Shown here in pieces: positions 1 to 8,452 of a stretch of DNA of 37,793 nucleotides (positions within the stretch are counted from its first letter, which is position 1; every line of letters starts with the position of its first letter). Origin of the DNA: a virus; IMG/VR virus record IMGVR_UViG_3300044608_000471, positions 1 to 37,793 of that record. One strand, 5' to 3'. The position numbers and the translations under genes were made by a program. Below the pieces are notes generated by a model. The model was not told the DNA's origin. It did no database searches and worked only from the letters and a program-made list of their open reading frames with translations.

Positions 1-240
1 GCACCTCTTTTGCAGGCCCGAGAGATTGGGAAGATTGAGGCCAAACTTGGCTCCAATCCTCTTGTGAAACCGACTACGTCTGCGCCTGCGCCTATTTCGC
101 CTGTTACCGCACGCACCAGTGGAAGCCCGTCCTACGACACGACTGATCCTCGCTCGACGAAGACCATGACTGATTCGCAGTGGATTGAAGCTGAACGTGC
201 TCGGCAGATGAAAAAGCTGCAAGCACAAATGAACCGCTAA
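1..240 (+). CDS. Scaffolding protein, C-terminal part (5' end cut by window edge)
   Basis: The frame is open from base 1 to the TAA at 238-240 and is the last 79 codons of the gene seen whole at 36915-37706. It ends in a basic, amphipathic segment rich in Arg, Lys and Gln. In P22-like scaffolding proteins the C-terminal helix-turn-helix is the coat-binding part, so this tail probably contacts the capsid protein encoded 21 bases downstream. It differs from the right-hand copy by two residues (Pro for Ser, Ala for Thr). Confidence 0.85.
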   Translation, partial: APLLQAREIGKIEAKLGSNPLVKPTTSAPAPISPVTARTSGSPSYDTTDPRSTKTMTDSQWIEAERARQMKKLQAQMNR

Positions 241-327
241 AACTTTGAAAGGACCGCCGAAATGGCTAATAGCATTCTTACCATTGACATGATCACCCGG
301 AAGGCTCTCGAAATCCTCGAGAACAAC
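1..327. repeat. Left copy of the terminal direct repeat
   Basis: Bases 1-327 match 37467-37793 except at positions 72, 88, 126, 127, 156, 201, 213 and 318. The repeat covers the end of the scaffolding gene and the start of the capsid gene. Two of the differences change residues (Ala/Thr and Pro/Ser). This shows that the sequence closes on itself with a unit of about 37,466 bp. The mismatches suggest the two ends come from slightly different strains of one population. Confidence 0.95.
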
Positions 328-1470
328 CTAGTGCTCACCCGTAACGTGAACCGTCAGTACGACGACAGCTTTGCTGTTGAAGGTGCCAAGATTGGTTCGA
401 CCCTGCGTATCCGTCTGCCTGACCGCGCTCTGGTCACCGACGGCGCCGCCCTGCAAGTGCAGGACGACAACGAGCAGTTCACCACTCTGACTGTGTCTTC
501 GCAGAAGCACATCGGCGTGAACTTCACGTCTGCCGAACTGACCATGCAGTTGGACGACTTCGCAGAGCGTGTTTTGAAGCCTCGTATCAGCCAGTTGGCC
601 TCCAGCATCGATGCTGACGTGGCAAACAGCTTCAAGTACATCGGCAACACCGTTGGCACCCCTGGCACCACGCCCGCCACCTCGCTGGTTCTGCTGCAAG
701 CCCAGCAGAAGCTCAACGAGAACGCTGCTGTGATGTCGCCTCGCTACGCCACCGTCAACCCGGCTGCTAACGCTGGTTTGGTTGAAGGCATGAAAGGTCT
801 GTTCAACCCCACCGACACCATCAGCAAGCAGTTCAAGAACGGCATGATGGGCACTGGCGTGCTGGGCTTTGACGAGATCAACATGTCTCAGTCGATCAAG
901 CAGTTCACCACCGGCTCGCGTGACGCTACTGGCGGCTCGACCTCTGCCGCTGTGACCGCTGAAGGCGCTACCTCCATCGTCATCACCGGCGCTGGTGCGA
1001 ACGACACCATCAAGCTCGGCGACGTGTTCACCGTGGCTGACTGCTACGCTGTGAACCCGCAGACCCGTGAGTCCACTGGTTCGCTGTTCCAGTTCGTTGC
1101 TGCTGCTGACGTGACCCTGAACGGCTCTGGCGCCGGCACCGTTACCGTGTCCCCAATGTACTCGGCCAACCACGCGCTGGCTACCGTTGACGTTCTGCCG
1201 CAAACCGGCAAGGCCGTCGTGTTCGTGGGTGCTGCTTCCAGCCAGTACGCTCAGAACTTGGTGTACCACAAGGATGCGATCACCTTCGCCACCGCCGACC
1301 TGCTCCTGCCGCAAGGTGTGGACATGGCCGCTCGCGCCGTTCACAATGGCATCAGCCTGCGCGTTGTCCGTCAGTACGACATCAACAACGACCGTATGCC
1401 CTGCCGTATTGACGTGCTGTACGGCTACAGCGTGATTCGTCCTCAGATGGGCGTTCGCCTCTGGGGCTGA
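262..1470 (+). CDS. Major capsid protein (P22 gp5-like coat)
   Basis: This 402-residue protein forms the icosahedral shell. The N-terminal half (N-arm, then a segment with LRIRLPDRAL, then a segment on coat-type binding to VNFTSAELT) resembles the P22 gp5 coat family with the HK97 fold. Roughly residues 215-330 are a Ser/Thr/Gly/Val-rich beta insertion, in the place where P22 carries its I-domain. The ATG follows AAAGGA at about 10 bases. It lies directly after the scaffolding gene and is followed by a hairpin, so it can be expressed at high level. The C-terminus is well formed (RIDVLYGYSVIRPQMGVRLWG-like ending). I am confident of the role and less so of the closest relative. Confidence 0.9.
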   Translation: MANSILTIDMITRKALEILENNLVLTRNVNRQYDDSFAVEGAKIGSTLRIRLPDRALVTDGAALQVQDDNEQFTTLTVSSQKHIGVNFTSAELTMQLDDFAERVLKPRISQLASSIDADVANSFKYIGNTVGTPGTTPATSLVLLQAQQKLNENAAVMSPRYATVNPAANAGLVEGMKGLFNPTDTISKQFKNGMMGTGVLGFDEINMSQSIKQFTTGSRDATGGSTSAAVTAEGATSIVITGAGANDTIKLGDVFTVADCYAVNPQTRESTGSLFQFVAAADVTLNGSGAGTVTVSPMYSANHALATVDVLPQTGKAVVFVGAASSQYAQNLVYHKDAITFATADLLLPQGVDMAARAVHNGISLRVVRQYDINNDRMPCRIDVLYGYSVIRPQMGVRLWG

Positions 1471-1476
1471 TTGAAT

Positions 1477-1492
1477 GGGGGCTTCGGCCCCC
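1477..1492 (+). terminator. UUCG-loop hairpin after the capsid gene
   Basis: GGGGGC, loop TTCG, GCCCCC form a perfect 6-bp stem with a very stable tetraloop, 6 bases after the capsid stop codon. It is followed by TTCTAC rather than a clear T run. It is therefore more likely a partial attenuator or a mRNA 3'-end stabiliser than a full terminator. Confidence 0.6.
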
Positions 1493-1523
1493 TTCTACAC
1501 ATTTATTTTGAAAGGATTTCATC

Positions 1524-1931
1524 ATGGCTCTCCCTAATGGCGCAGGTGGTTATCAAGTCGGCGACGGTAACTTGACCGAGGCACAACTCACCGTACAAAC
1601 TATTCCCGCAACCTTGACCGGCGACACTACGTTGACCGCTGCTCAAGTGGCTGTTGGTCTGGTTGTGTGCAACAAAGGCAGCGATGCCACGCTGACCGTG
1701 ACGCTGCCCGCCGCAGCGTTGCTCGACGCGGCTGTCCCCAGCGCAAAGGTTAACTCCGCTTTTGAGCTGACCATTTGCAACAACAACAACACCGGATCAT
1801 CGTCTACCGTTCCCGTTACCACGGGCACTGGTATCACGATCTTCGGGTCTGTTACCGTTCCACGCTTCGGTGCCCACACGTACCGTTTCGTGCGTACTGG
1901 CGAAGCAGCTTACTCGGCGTTCTTGAAGTAA
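1524..1931 (+). CDS. Small beta-rich virion protein, possible capsid decoration protein
   Basis: This 135-residue protein is rich in Thr, Val, Ala and Asn, with no charged clusters, no signal peptide and no membrane segment. The composition fits an all-beta virion component. The ATG follows GAAAGGA at a good distance. It sits between two strong hairpins directly after the major capsid gene, a usual place for head decoration or head-fibre genes. The Asn run CNNNNTG lies near residue 88. I do not recognise a named family; virion role is inferred from position and composition. Confidence 0.65.
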   Translation: MALPNGAGGYQVGDGNLTEAQLTVQTIPATLTGDTTLTAAQVAVGLVVCNKGSDATLTVTLPAAALLDAAVPSAKVNSAFELTICNNNNTGSSSTVPVTTGTGITIFGSVTVPRFGAHTYRFVRTGEAAYSAFLK

Positions 1932-1936
1932 ATAAT

Positions 1937-1958
1937 GGGGGCTCCGGCCCCCGTTTTT
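1937..1958 (+). terminator. Rho-independent terminator
   Basis: GGGGGC, loop TCCG, GCCCCC is followed by GTTTTT, 5 bases after the stop of the preceding gene. It is nearly identical in stem to the hairpin at 1477-1492 but has a T run, so it should terminate part of the capsid transcript. Confidence 0.75.
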
Positions 1959-1970
1959 AAAGGAAACACT

Positions 1971-2384
1971 ATGTCCTCCAATACCAAACCAATTGGTGTG
2001 GCTTTTGAAGACCAGAACATCATTGGGTCTGACTCAGTGCTGTCTGGTGGTGAGCTGGGCTACACCGCAGAAGCGAGTGGTACGGTCACGCAATTGACTG
2101 ACAAATCGACGGGCGTGACCTTGAACAAGTCCGCTGGTCAGATTACGATGAACAACGCCGCTCTGGCTAACGCCACGAACGTCTCGTTCACGCTGACCAA
2201 CAGCACTATTTCGGCCAAAGACGTTGTGGTGTTGAGCGTGTCTTCCGGTGCCACTGCTGGCGCCTACAACTGCTGGATTTCTGGCAAGGCTACTGGAAGC
2301 TGCACGATCACCCTACGCAACCTTTCGGGCGGTTCGCTGTCCGAGGCCGTGGTGATCAACTTTGCGATAATTCACGTACGGTAA
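1971..2384 (+). CDS. Small beta-rich virion protein
   Basis: This 137-residue protein has the pattern LTDKSTGVTLNKSAGQITM, then Ala/Ser/Thr/Val-rich strands, ending in SEAVVINFAIIHV. I recognise this as a recurrent phage structural protein near capsid genes in environmental phages, of unknown exact function. A longer frame opens at an ATG (1935), but that ATG lies within the terminator stem. The ATG at 1971, preceded by AAAGGA, is the better start. Flanking terminators on both sides mean its level relative to coat is set by read-through. Confidence 0.7.
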   Translation: MSSNTKPIGVAFEDQNIIGSDSVLSGGELGYTAEASGTVTQLTDKSTGVTLNKSAGQITMNNAALANATNVSFTLTNSTISAKDVVVLSVSSGATAGAYNCWISGKATGSCTITLRNLSGGSLSEAVVINFAIIHVR

Positions 2385-2390
2385 AACCGA

Positions 2391-2418
2391 ACGGGGCCGA
2401 CAATCTCGGCTCCGTTTC
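2391..2418 (+). terminator. Hairpin terminator
   Basis: A 10-bp stem (ACGGGGCCGA with TCGGCTCCGT, one G-T pair) with loop CAATC is followed by TTTC, 6 bases after the preceding stop. It is the third hairpin in about 940 bases of the capsid region. Confidence 0.65.
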
Positions 2419-2423
2419 TACAC

Positions 2424-2603
2424 ATGCCCGTAATCTATCTCACACACCCAGTCCACGGCGCTAAGGTTGCGACGATAGACTTGGAAGCCGATTTGGATGT
2501 CCAAAACGGCTGGTCAAGATACAATCCAGAAATTGTGGAAACCGCGCCGGAGCCAGAACTGGTTGTGCGGCGCGGGCGGCGCAAGAAGGACGAAGAGGAA
2601 TAG
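2424..2603 (+). CDS. Small conserved phage protein, 59 aa
   Basis: ATG to TAG encodes 59 residues beginning MPVIYLTHPVHGAKVA, with a central NGWSRYNP and a highly charged C-terminus (RRGRRKKDEEE). Short proteins with this LxHPxHGxKVA and NGWxRY layout are common between head and neck genes in phages. The function is unknown. The next gene begins one base after its stop, so the two are probably translated together. There is no clear ribosome site, as the start lies just behind the terminator. Confidence 0.65.
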   Translation: MPVIYLTHPVHGAKVATIDLEADLDVQNGWSRYNPEIVETAPEPELVVRRGRRKKDEEE

Positions 2604-2604
2604 C

Positions 2605-3336
2605 ATGACGACCTACACCGCAGGCGAACAGATTAACCGGGCGCTTCGGTTGTTGGGCGTTTTGGCTGAAGGAGAAACTCCGTCTGCGTCGGTGTCGCAA
2701 GATGCTTTGATGGCGCTAAATCAGATGGTTGATTCGTGGTCAACCGAGCGACTGGCTGTTTTTGCCACCATCGACCAGATCGTCAACTGGCCGACCGGCT
2801 CTATCAACGAGACTCTTGGCCCCAGCGGTTCGCTGGTACGCCTGAACGGCACTGCTGTACGCCCGATTCTGGTGGACGACGCCACCTACTTCAAAGACCC
2901 CGGCACTGGCGTGTCGTACGGCATCAAGCTGATCAATCAGCAACAGTACGACGGCATCGCTGTCAAGACTGTGACCTCGACTTTTCCGCAGGTGATGTTT
3001 GTAAACAACACCTACCCGAACTTTGACATCTTTATCTACCCGCGCCCGACGCGGCTGCTGGAGTGGCACTTCATCAGCGTCCAAGAGTTGACGCAGCCGG
3101 CTAATCTGTCCACCCAGATTCTGTTCCCGCCAGGCTACCTGCGGGCGTTCACCTACAACTTGGCCTGCGAGATCGCGCCAGAGTTTGGCGTCGAACCAAG
3201 CCCCCAGGTGCAGCGCATTGCGATGTACAGCAAGCGCAACTTGAAGCGCATCAACAACCCGGACGATGTGATGTCGATGCCGTACTCGCTAATCGCTACG
3301 CGGCAGCGGTACAACATCTACGCCGGAAATTTTTGA
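2605..3336 (+). CDS. Head-tail adaptor, P22 gp4-like packaged DNA stabilisation protein
   Basis: This 243-residue protein starts MTTYTAGEQINRALRLLGV. It has the segments typical of the P22 gp4 (tail accessory factor) family: an N-terminal helical part with ALMALNQMVDSW, a beta middle, and a C-terminal helical ending (LPPGYLRAFTYNLA-like segment, then RNLKRIN). In P22, gp4 binds below the portal and closes the channel after packaging. The start at 2605 is chosen because AAGAGGAA precedes it and the upstream extension overlaps the 59-residue gene. The gp10-like gene follows, as in P22. Confidence 0.8.
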   Translation: MTTYTAGEQINRALRLLGVLAEGETPSASVSQDALMALNQMVDSWSTERLAVFATIDQIVNWPTGSINETLGPSGSLVRLNGTAVRPILVDDATYFKDPGTGVSYGIKLINQQQYDGIAVKTVTSTFPQVMFVNNTYPNFDIFIYPRPTRLLEWHFISVQELTQPANLSTQILFPPGYLRAFTYNLACEIAPEFGVEPSPQVQRIAMYSKRNLKRINNPDDVMSMPYSLIATRQRYNIYAGNF

Positions 3337-3338
3337 TC

Positions 3339-3500
3339 ATGGAGTTCACTTTTCGCTCTCGTCCCTTCGAAGTGTGCGTGCGTCTTGGCCGCGTATACGA
3401 CTTGCTGGAGGAGCGGTTCTTGGGTTCCGCTATCAACGTGCGCGTCGGCAAAACTGTTTGGACTACCGGTAAAGGCTTGCAAAGGATAGGTCAAGCATGA
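3339..3500 (+). CDS. Small basic protein, 53 aa
   Basis: The frame starts MEFTFRSRPFEVCVRLGRVYDLLEE in part and ends GLQRIGQA. It begins two bases after the gp4-like stop and its TGA overlaps the ATG of the gp10-like gene (ATGA). The packing and the coupling support a real gene. Function unknown; a small neck or assembly protein is possible. Confidence 0.55.
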   Translation: MEFTFRSRPFEVCVRLGRVYDLLEERFLGSAINVRVGKTVWTTGKGLQRIGQA

Positions 3501-4936
3501 AAACGCCGATCCTTGGCTCGACCTATGTGGCTCGCAGCGTCAACGCTGCGGATGCCCGCATGGTCAACCTGTTTCCCGAGATCGTGCCCGAGGCGGGCAA
3601 GGAGCCGGCGTTTCTAAACCGCGCCCCCGGCCTGCAACTGCTCAACTCGATTGGCACTGGCCCGATCCGTGGTTTGTGGGCCTTCTCGCCGCAGGACGGC
3701 ACCGGCTTTGTGGTGTCGGGCACCCAGTTGTACAAGATCAACAACAGCTACACGCCGACGCTGTTGGGCACCGTGGCAGGCGCCGGCCCGGTCAGCATGG
3801 CCGATAACGGCACCCAGCTCTTCATCGCGGCCAACGGCCCGAGCTACATCTACAACAACACGACCAACGCCTTTGGACAGATCACCGACCCGGACTTTCC
3901 TGGCGCAGTGACCGTAAGTTACTTAGACGGCTACTTTGTCTTCAACGAGCCGAACAGCCAAAGGCTGTGGATTACGGCGCTGCTTGACGGCACGTCGATT
4001 GACCCGCTGGAGTTTGCCAGCGCCGAAGGCTCGCCCGACGGATTGGTGGCTGTTATATCCAACTTCCGCGAGGTGTGGGCCTTTGGCACCAACTCAATTG
4101 AGGTTTGGTCTGACACGGGCGCAACGGACTTCCCGCTCCAGCGCATCCCTGGTGCGTTCAACGAGTTGGGCTGCGCCGCGCCCTACTCGATTGCCAAGAT
4201 GGACAACGGCCTGTTCTGGCTTGGGCGCGACCGACGCGGTCAGGGCATCGTCTACCGGGCCAACGGCTACGCCGGCCAGCGCATCAGCACCCACGCCGTC
4301 GAGTGGCAGATTCAGCAGTACAGCGACCTGTCGGACGCGGTTGCGTACACCTACCAGCAAGACGGTCACAGCTTCTATGTGCTAATCTTCCCCACGGCCA
4401 ACACGACCTGGGTGTACGACGTTGCCACCCAAGCCTGGCATGAGCGGGCTGGCTGGAACAACGGCGAGTTCACCCGACACCGCAGCAACTGCCAGATGGC
4501 GTTCAACAACAAGGTAGTCGTCGGCGACTACGAGAACGGCAACATCTACGCCTTTGATCTGGAAGACTACTCGGACAACGGCAGCATCCAGAAGTGGCTG
4601 CGGTCGTGGCGGGCGCTGCCTACTGGCGCCAACAACCTCAAGCGCACCGCGCAGCACAGCTTGCAACTCGACATCGAGGCCGGCACTGGCTTGAACTTGG
4701 GCCAAGGCAGCGACCCCGAGGTCATGCTGCGCTGGTCGGACGATGGTGGTCACACATGGTCCAACGAGCACTGGGCGCAGATCGGCAAGATCGGCGAGTA
4801 CTATCGCCGGGTGTTCTGGCGGCGCATGGGCATGACCCTGAAGCTGCGCGACCGCGTTTATGAGCTATCGGGCACCGACCCCGTGAAGATCAGCATCATG
4901 GGCGCAGAGTTGATTCTGAGTCCAACGAATGCTTAG
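3497..4936 (+). CDS. P22 gp10-like packaged DNA stabilisation / tail hub protein
   Basis: This 479-residue protein starts MKTPILGSTYVARSVNAADARMVNLFPE, cited here in part. That N-terminus, with VNLFPE and a following RAPGL, is characteristic of the P22 gp10 family. The rest is a series of beta blades with Asp-Asn-Gly turns and Trp residues, as expected for a beta-propeller-like hub. In P22, gp10 extends the neck below gp4 and helps hold DNA in the head. The ATG overlaps the stop of the small upstream gene. Length is close to that of P22 gp10 (472). Confidence 0.85.
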   Translation: MKTPILGSTYVARSVNAADARMVNLFPEIVPEAGKEPAFLNRAPGLQLLNSIGTGPIRGLWAFSPQDGTGFVVSGTQLYKINNSYTPTLLGTVAGAGPVSMADNGTQLFIAANGPSYIYNNTTNAFGQITDPDFPGAVTVSYLDGYFVFNEPNSQRLWITALLDGTSIDPLEFASAEGSPDGLVAVISNFREVWAFGTNSIEVWSDTGATDFPLQRIPGAFNELGCAAPYSIAKMDNGLFWLGRDRRGQGIVYRANGYAGQRISTHAVEWQIQQYSDLSDAVAYTYQQDGHSFYVLIFPTANTTWVYDVATQAWHERAGWNNGEFTRHRSNCQMAFNNKVVVGDYENGNIYAFDLEDYSDNGSIQKWLRSWRALPTGANNLKRTAQHSLQLDIEAGTGLNLGQGSDPEVMLRWSDDGGHTWSNEHWAQIGKIGEYYRRVFWRRMGMTLKLRDRVYELSGTDPVKISIMGAELILSPTNA

Positions 4937-5639
4937 CCCAACCCCGCCAATCATTACGCCCCCACGGGTGCCGCTGGTTGACCCGCGCACGGGGCTGATC
5001 AGCCGGGCTTGGTACTTGTTTTTCCTGTCGCTCAACAACGCGGCCACGGCGATCATTGACGACTCAGGCATTACGTTTAGCGCCGAGTCAACAATTGCGT
5101 CTGTTGACGCTGCGCTTCAGGCAGTCAACCAAGAGTTGCAGACGCTGCCGCCCGCACTTGACTTGAGCGATGAGTTGGTCAAGTTGATTGACGCAGCGAC
5201 GTTGGCAGACTGCTGCTCGGCGTTGGTGTCGCAGGTTGCCGAGTTGCAAAAGCAGATTGACGCGCTGCAAGTTCAGCCCATCGTTGATGCCGGCGCGATC
5301 AATGCAGCGATTGCTGCGCTGTCCAGCGCCCCGGCAACGTACACCGCCGACTTCTCGGTGGCCGCTACGAATGTCTGGATTATCAACAACAAGTCCGGGT
5401 CATCCTGCACCGTGACGCTGCCAACGGCCAGCATCAGCGCCGGGCGAGTGCTGTACTTTCAGAACTACCAGGCCCAGACGCTGGTGTCAGCGTCGAGCAA
5501 CGTAGTGCCTTTGGTCGGCGGCTCGGCCACCACGGCGATCTTGGAGGCCGTAGCTGGGGCAAACGCCACCTTGGTTTCCGATGGAACAAGTTGGATAATG
5601 ACGCAATACTCGTCTAACAACTCTTTGCAATTGGAGTAA
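4929..5639 (+). CDS. Tail protein with coiled coil, possible tail needle or fibre connector
   Basis: This 236-residue protein begins MLSPTPPIITPPRVPLVDPR. The PPxVPLVDPRTGLISRAWY segment is common at the N-terminus of short phage tail proteins. Residues of about 50-120 form heptad-like helices (VDAALQAVNQELQ, then VAELQKQIDALQ), consistent with a trimeric coiled coil. The C-terminal half is beta-rich (TVTLPTASISAGRVLYFQN). The position after gp10 is that of the P22 needle gp26, but sequence similarity to gp26 is not evident. The ATG overlaps the gp10-like stop by 8 bases. Confidence 0.6.
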   Translation: MLSPTPPIITPPRVPLVDPRTGLISRAWYLFFLSLNNAATAIIDDSGITFSAESTIASVDAALQAVNQELQTLPPALDLSDELVKLIDAATLADCCSALVSQVAELQKQIDALQVQPIVDAGAINAAIAALSSAPATYTADFSVAATNVWIINNKSGSSCTVTLPTASISAGRVLYFQNYQAQTLVSASSNVVPLVGGSATTAILEAVAGANATLVSDGTSWIMTQYSSNNSLQLE

Positions 5640-5642
5640 ACC

Positions 5643-5978
5643 ATGACCGTTTCAGTCAAAGTCCTTGTTCCGGCCAAAACGGTCGAGAACAGCCAAACCA
5701 CCCAGTACACCGCGACTGGCGTGACGACCATCATCGACAAGTTCACCGCGACGAACTACAGCGCCAGCGCTGCGACGATCAGCGTCAACCTCGTCACGGC
5801 GGCAGGGTCGGCCGGCAACCAGAACTTGATCACCAAGACCAAGACGCTTCAAGCGTCCGAGGTGTACACCTTCCCCGAACTGGTGGGCCAGGTGCTTGGC
5901 ATCGGCGACTTCATCAGTACAATCGCTGGAACTGCCAGCGCCATTAACATGCGCGTCAGCGGGCGCGAAGTGACGTAA
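5643..5978 (+). CDS. Small structural protein, 111 aa, unknown function
   Basis: A Thr/Val/Ala-rich beta protein starting MTVSVKVLVPAKTVENSQTT and ending RVSGREVT. It starts 3 bases after the preceding stop. Similar short proteins accompany tail genes in many environmental podophages. No enzymatic motif or membrane segment is visible. Virion role inferred from position only. Confidence 0.6.
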   Translation: MTVSVKVLVPAKTVENSQTTQYTATGVTTIIDKFTATNYSASAATISVNLVTAAGSAGNQNLITKTKTLQASEVYTFPELVGQVLGIGDFISTIAGTASAINMRVSGREVT

Positions 5979-5988
5979 GGAGCCTGAC

Positions 5989-6741
5989 ATGAGTTTCGGT
6001 AGACTACTTGGCGCAGCCGGCGGCTTTTTACTTGGAGGCCCGGCTGGCGCTATGCTGGGTATGGGTGTAGGTGGCGCTGCTGAAGAAGCCCTTGGCGGCG
6101 GCGAAACCGGCGCGATCAGGGACGCGGCGTCAGCGCAAGGTGCGGCGTCTGACCGCGCTATCGCGCTGCAGCGCGAGATGTTCAACAAACAGCTTGAGCT
6201 ACAAGAGCCGTACCGCAAAGCTGGCGAGCAGGCGCTCAACAAGTTGATCCCGCTGGCGACCGAATACACACCGTTCGGCATGCAACAGTTCCAAGCTGAC
6301 CCTGGGTATGCGTTCAGGCTGTCCGAAGGCCAGAAGGCGCTGGAGCGTTCGGCTGCGGCTCGTGGTGGTTTGATGTCAGGCGCGACCGGCAAAGCATTGA
6401 CGCGGTTCGGCCAAGATTTTGGCTCGCAAGAGTACACCAATGCTTTCAACCGCTACCAAACCGAGCGGGCTGCGCGGCTTAACCCGCTGCAATCGCTGGC
6501 CGGCGTTGGTCAGACTGCGTCCAACACGTTGGGCAGCAACGCCGGCGCGTTCGGCCAAAATTTAGGTGGCATGTATATGGGCCAAGGCAGCAATACGGCC
6601 AATGCTTTGTTGGCTGCTCAACAAGCCCGATCATCGTCTTACGGCCAATTAGGTAGCGCCCTCGGCAAGTATCTGGGTGGCGCTGGCAGCTTTGGCGGTG
6701 GTGGTCAGATGGACGAGCTGCGCGGCTACGGCGTGTTCTGA
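5989..6741 (+). CDS. DNA transfer / ejection protein (P22 gp7-like position)
   Basis: This 250-residue protein has a Gly/Ala-rich hydrophobic N-terminus (GGFLLGGPAGAMLGMGVGG, about residues 12-30), then helices with QFQADPGYAFRLSEG and ALERSAAARGGLMSG, and NPLQSLAGVGQTA. This pattern is that of proteins commonly labelled phage DNA transfer protein. Ejection proteins leave the head with the DNA and help form a channel through the cell envelope; the Gly/Ala segment could insert in membrane. It is the first of three successive genes of this kind. Start ATG follows AAGGAG. Confidence 0.7.
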   Translation: MSFGRLLGAAGGFLLGGPAGAMLGMGVGGAAEEALGGGETGAIRDAASAQGAASDRAIALQREMFNKQLELQEPYRKAGEQALNKLIPLATEYTPFGMQQFQADPGYAFRLSEGQKALERSAAARGGLMSGATGKALTRFGQDFGSQEYTNAFNRYQTERAARLNPLQSLAGVGQTASNTLGSNAGAFGQNLGGMYMGQGSNTANALLAAQQARSSSYGQLGSALGKYLGGAGSFGGGGQMDELRGYGVF

Positions 6742-6754
6742 TAAGGACTAAATT

Positions 6755-8452
6755 ATGGCAGTCAACTTCAACGTCTTACGCCGTGAAGGCCCGATGAACC
6801 TTTATGAAGGGTTTGAGCAAGGGCAGCAGGCCGCTGCTCAAAACGCTCTGGCGCAGCAAAAGATGGCGCAAGAGCGCGATTTGATGTCTATGCGCCGCCA
6901 AGAGTTTCAGGCAAATCTTGAATCTACTCAAGCGGATCGCAGGCGCAAAGCGGTGGCTGAAAAAACGGCAATGTTCCGCGATAGGGTGCTTAGGGCACCT
7001 ACGCCGCAGGCCGCGCGTGAACTGGTTCGGCTGCAACATTCTGACCCTGATCTTGGGCCTGTGATACAGCAGTTCGGCTCGCTTGATCAAGACTTGGCCG
7101 ACATTCCAGACGATCCAACAGGGTTTGAAAGTTGGCGCCAACGCGAGGCGATGGGTGCGGCTGAGTTTATTAAAAGCCAAGCGTCTGAGCGAGGGTTCCA
7201 AGCCCTTTTGGCAAGAGCTAGAGGTGGTCAGCCCCCGGCTGCTGCACCTACTCCCGCACCCGTGGGTGAGGTTGTTGCAGAGCCAATAGCCGCGCCTAGA
7301 GGCGTCATGCGCGAGATCGCGCCCGGCGGCGCTGTGGGTGCGGAAGCGCCCCTCACTCGGGGTGAGCCTGCGTTTGTTAACACTCTCGCGCCTGCTGCTG
7401 CGCCGACTGTAAACGCGATGGTTGGTGGTGGCAGAACGCCCGCGCAAATCCGCGCTGAGATTGATGTTTTGAACACAGATAAATTTTCAAACGACCCTCG
7501 CGTTGTGCGGGAGATTCAGACACTGCAAAAAGAATACGCAGCCGCGCTGCGGGTCGATCCGTCTGAGCTTCGCACTATGCAAGCGCTGGGTTATCCGCTT
7601 ACGCAAGAAGGATATGCGTCCTTTCGCGCAGCGCAAATGCGTGAACAAGCGCCGCCCGCGCTTGTGCCAATTCTGCAAAACGGCAGACCAGTCCTTGTGC
7701 CGCGTGAACAAGCCGTTGGACAGACGCCGTTCAGCCCGACGTCTGTGCAAGTGTTGGGTATGGGGCCGCAGCGCGAAGCGGCGGGTCAGAAGGCGCCCGC
7801 AGGCTACCGCTTTACGCCGTCTGGCGATCTTGAGCCTATCCCTGGTGGGCCGGCTTCGCCTAGCCTAAACCCGAAAGACATCCAGAAACGCGAAGCGGCG
7901 TTCCCGCAGGCTACGCAGGCGGTCAGCGGTTTTGAAACCAAATCGGAACAGTTCATCAAAGAACTTGAGCGCTTGCGGGACGACCCTGGGCTTAACCAGA
8001 TAACTGGCCCCATTTTTGGCCGCACACCTAGTGTGAGCCGCGAAGGCAGTCGGGCGCAAGCGCTGTACGACAAAATTTTTGCCAAGGGCGGCTTTCAAGC
8101 GCTGCAAGACATGCGCGAAGCATCCAAGACAGGCGGCGCGTTGGGCAACGTGTCAAACGAAGAGGGTCGTCGTCTTGAGAAATCTATCGTCGGTGGGCTT
8201 GACCGCACGCAAAATATTGCGGATGTTCAGCAAGGCATCAACGACCTGATTGACGAAATTCGCACATCAAAGTCGCGGGTGCGTGAGGCGTACGATACAA
8301 CTTATGAGTACCGCGCACAGCGCGGCGCAAGTGGCAGCGCGCCTGCCGCAAAGCAGATGTCGCCCCAAGACAAACAAGCGTTAGACTGGGCAAACAGCAA
8401 TCCGAAAGATCCTCGGGCAGCGCAAATCAAGGCACGTTTGGGAGTCCAATAA
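6755..8452 (+). CDS. Putative ejection / internal virion protein
   Basis: This 565-residue protein has an N-terminal Gln/Arg/Ala-rich helix (about residues 20-75), a Pro/Ala-rich linker near 160-215, and helical charged segments to the C-terminus (for example around residues 430-515). No enzyme motif is visible. Its place between two other likely ejection proteins, downstream of the neck genes, matches P22 gp20/gp16-type genes. The start follows AAGGA. The stop overlaps the next start by one base (TAATG). Confidence 0.6.
   Translation: MAVNFNVLRREGPMNLYEGFEQGQQAAAQNALAQQKMAQERDLMSMRRQEFQANLESTQADRRRKAVAEKTAMFRDRVLRAPTPQAARELVRLQHSDPDLGPVIQQFGSLDQDLADIPDDPTGFESWRQREAMGAAEFIKSQASERGFQALLARARGGQPPAAAPTPAPVGEVVAEPIAAPRGVMREIAPGGAVGAEAPLTRGEPAFVNTLAPAAAPTVNAMVGGGRTPAQIRAEIDVLNTDKFSNDPRVVREIQTLQKEYAAALRVDPSELRTMQALGYPLTQEGYASFRAAQMREQAPPALVPILQNGRPVLVPREQAVGQTPFSPTSVQVLGMGPQREAAGQKAPAGYRFTPSGDLEPIPGGPASPSLNPKDIQKREAAFPQATQAVSGFETKSEQFIKELERLRDDPGLNQITGPIFGRTPSVSREGSRAQALYDKIFAKGGFQALQDMREASKTGGALGNVSNEEGRRLEKSIVGGLDRTQNIADVQQGINDLIDEIRTSKSRVREAYDTTYEYRAQRGASGSAPAAKQMSPQDKQALDWANSNPKDPRAAQIKARLGVQ

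Noticed and set aside
328-1344. A 338-codon open frame antisense to the capsid gene
   Set aside because: Composition (Val, Gly, His, Arg) is that of a reverse-strand shadow, with no ribosome site and no motif; the capsid gene explains the region.
1935-1970. Upstream ATG at 1935 for the protein at 1971-2384
   Set aside because: The extension would be encoded by the terminator hairpin and lacks a ribosome site; the ATG at 1971 has AAAGGA.
5652-6449. A 265-codon minus-strand frame across two tail genes
   Set aside because: It covers a gene border on the opposite strand and is Ser/Pro/Ala-rich without motif, as expected of a shadow.
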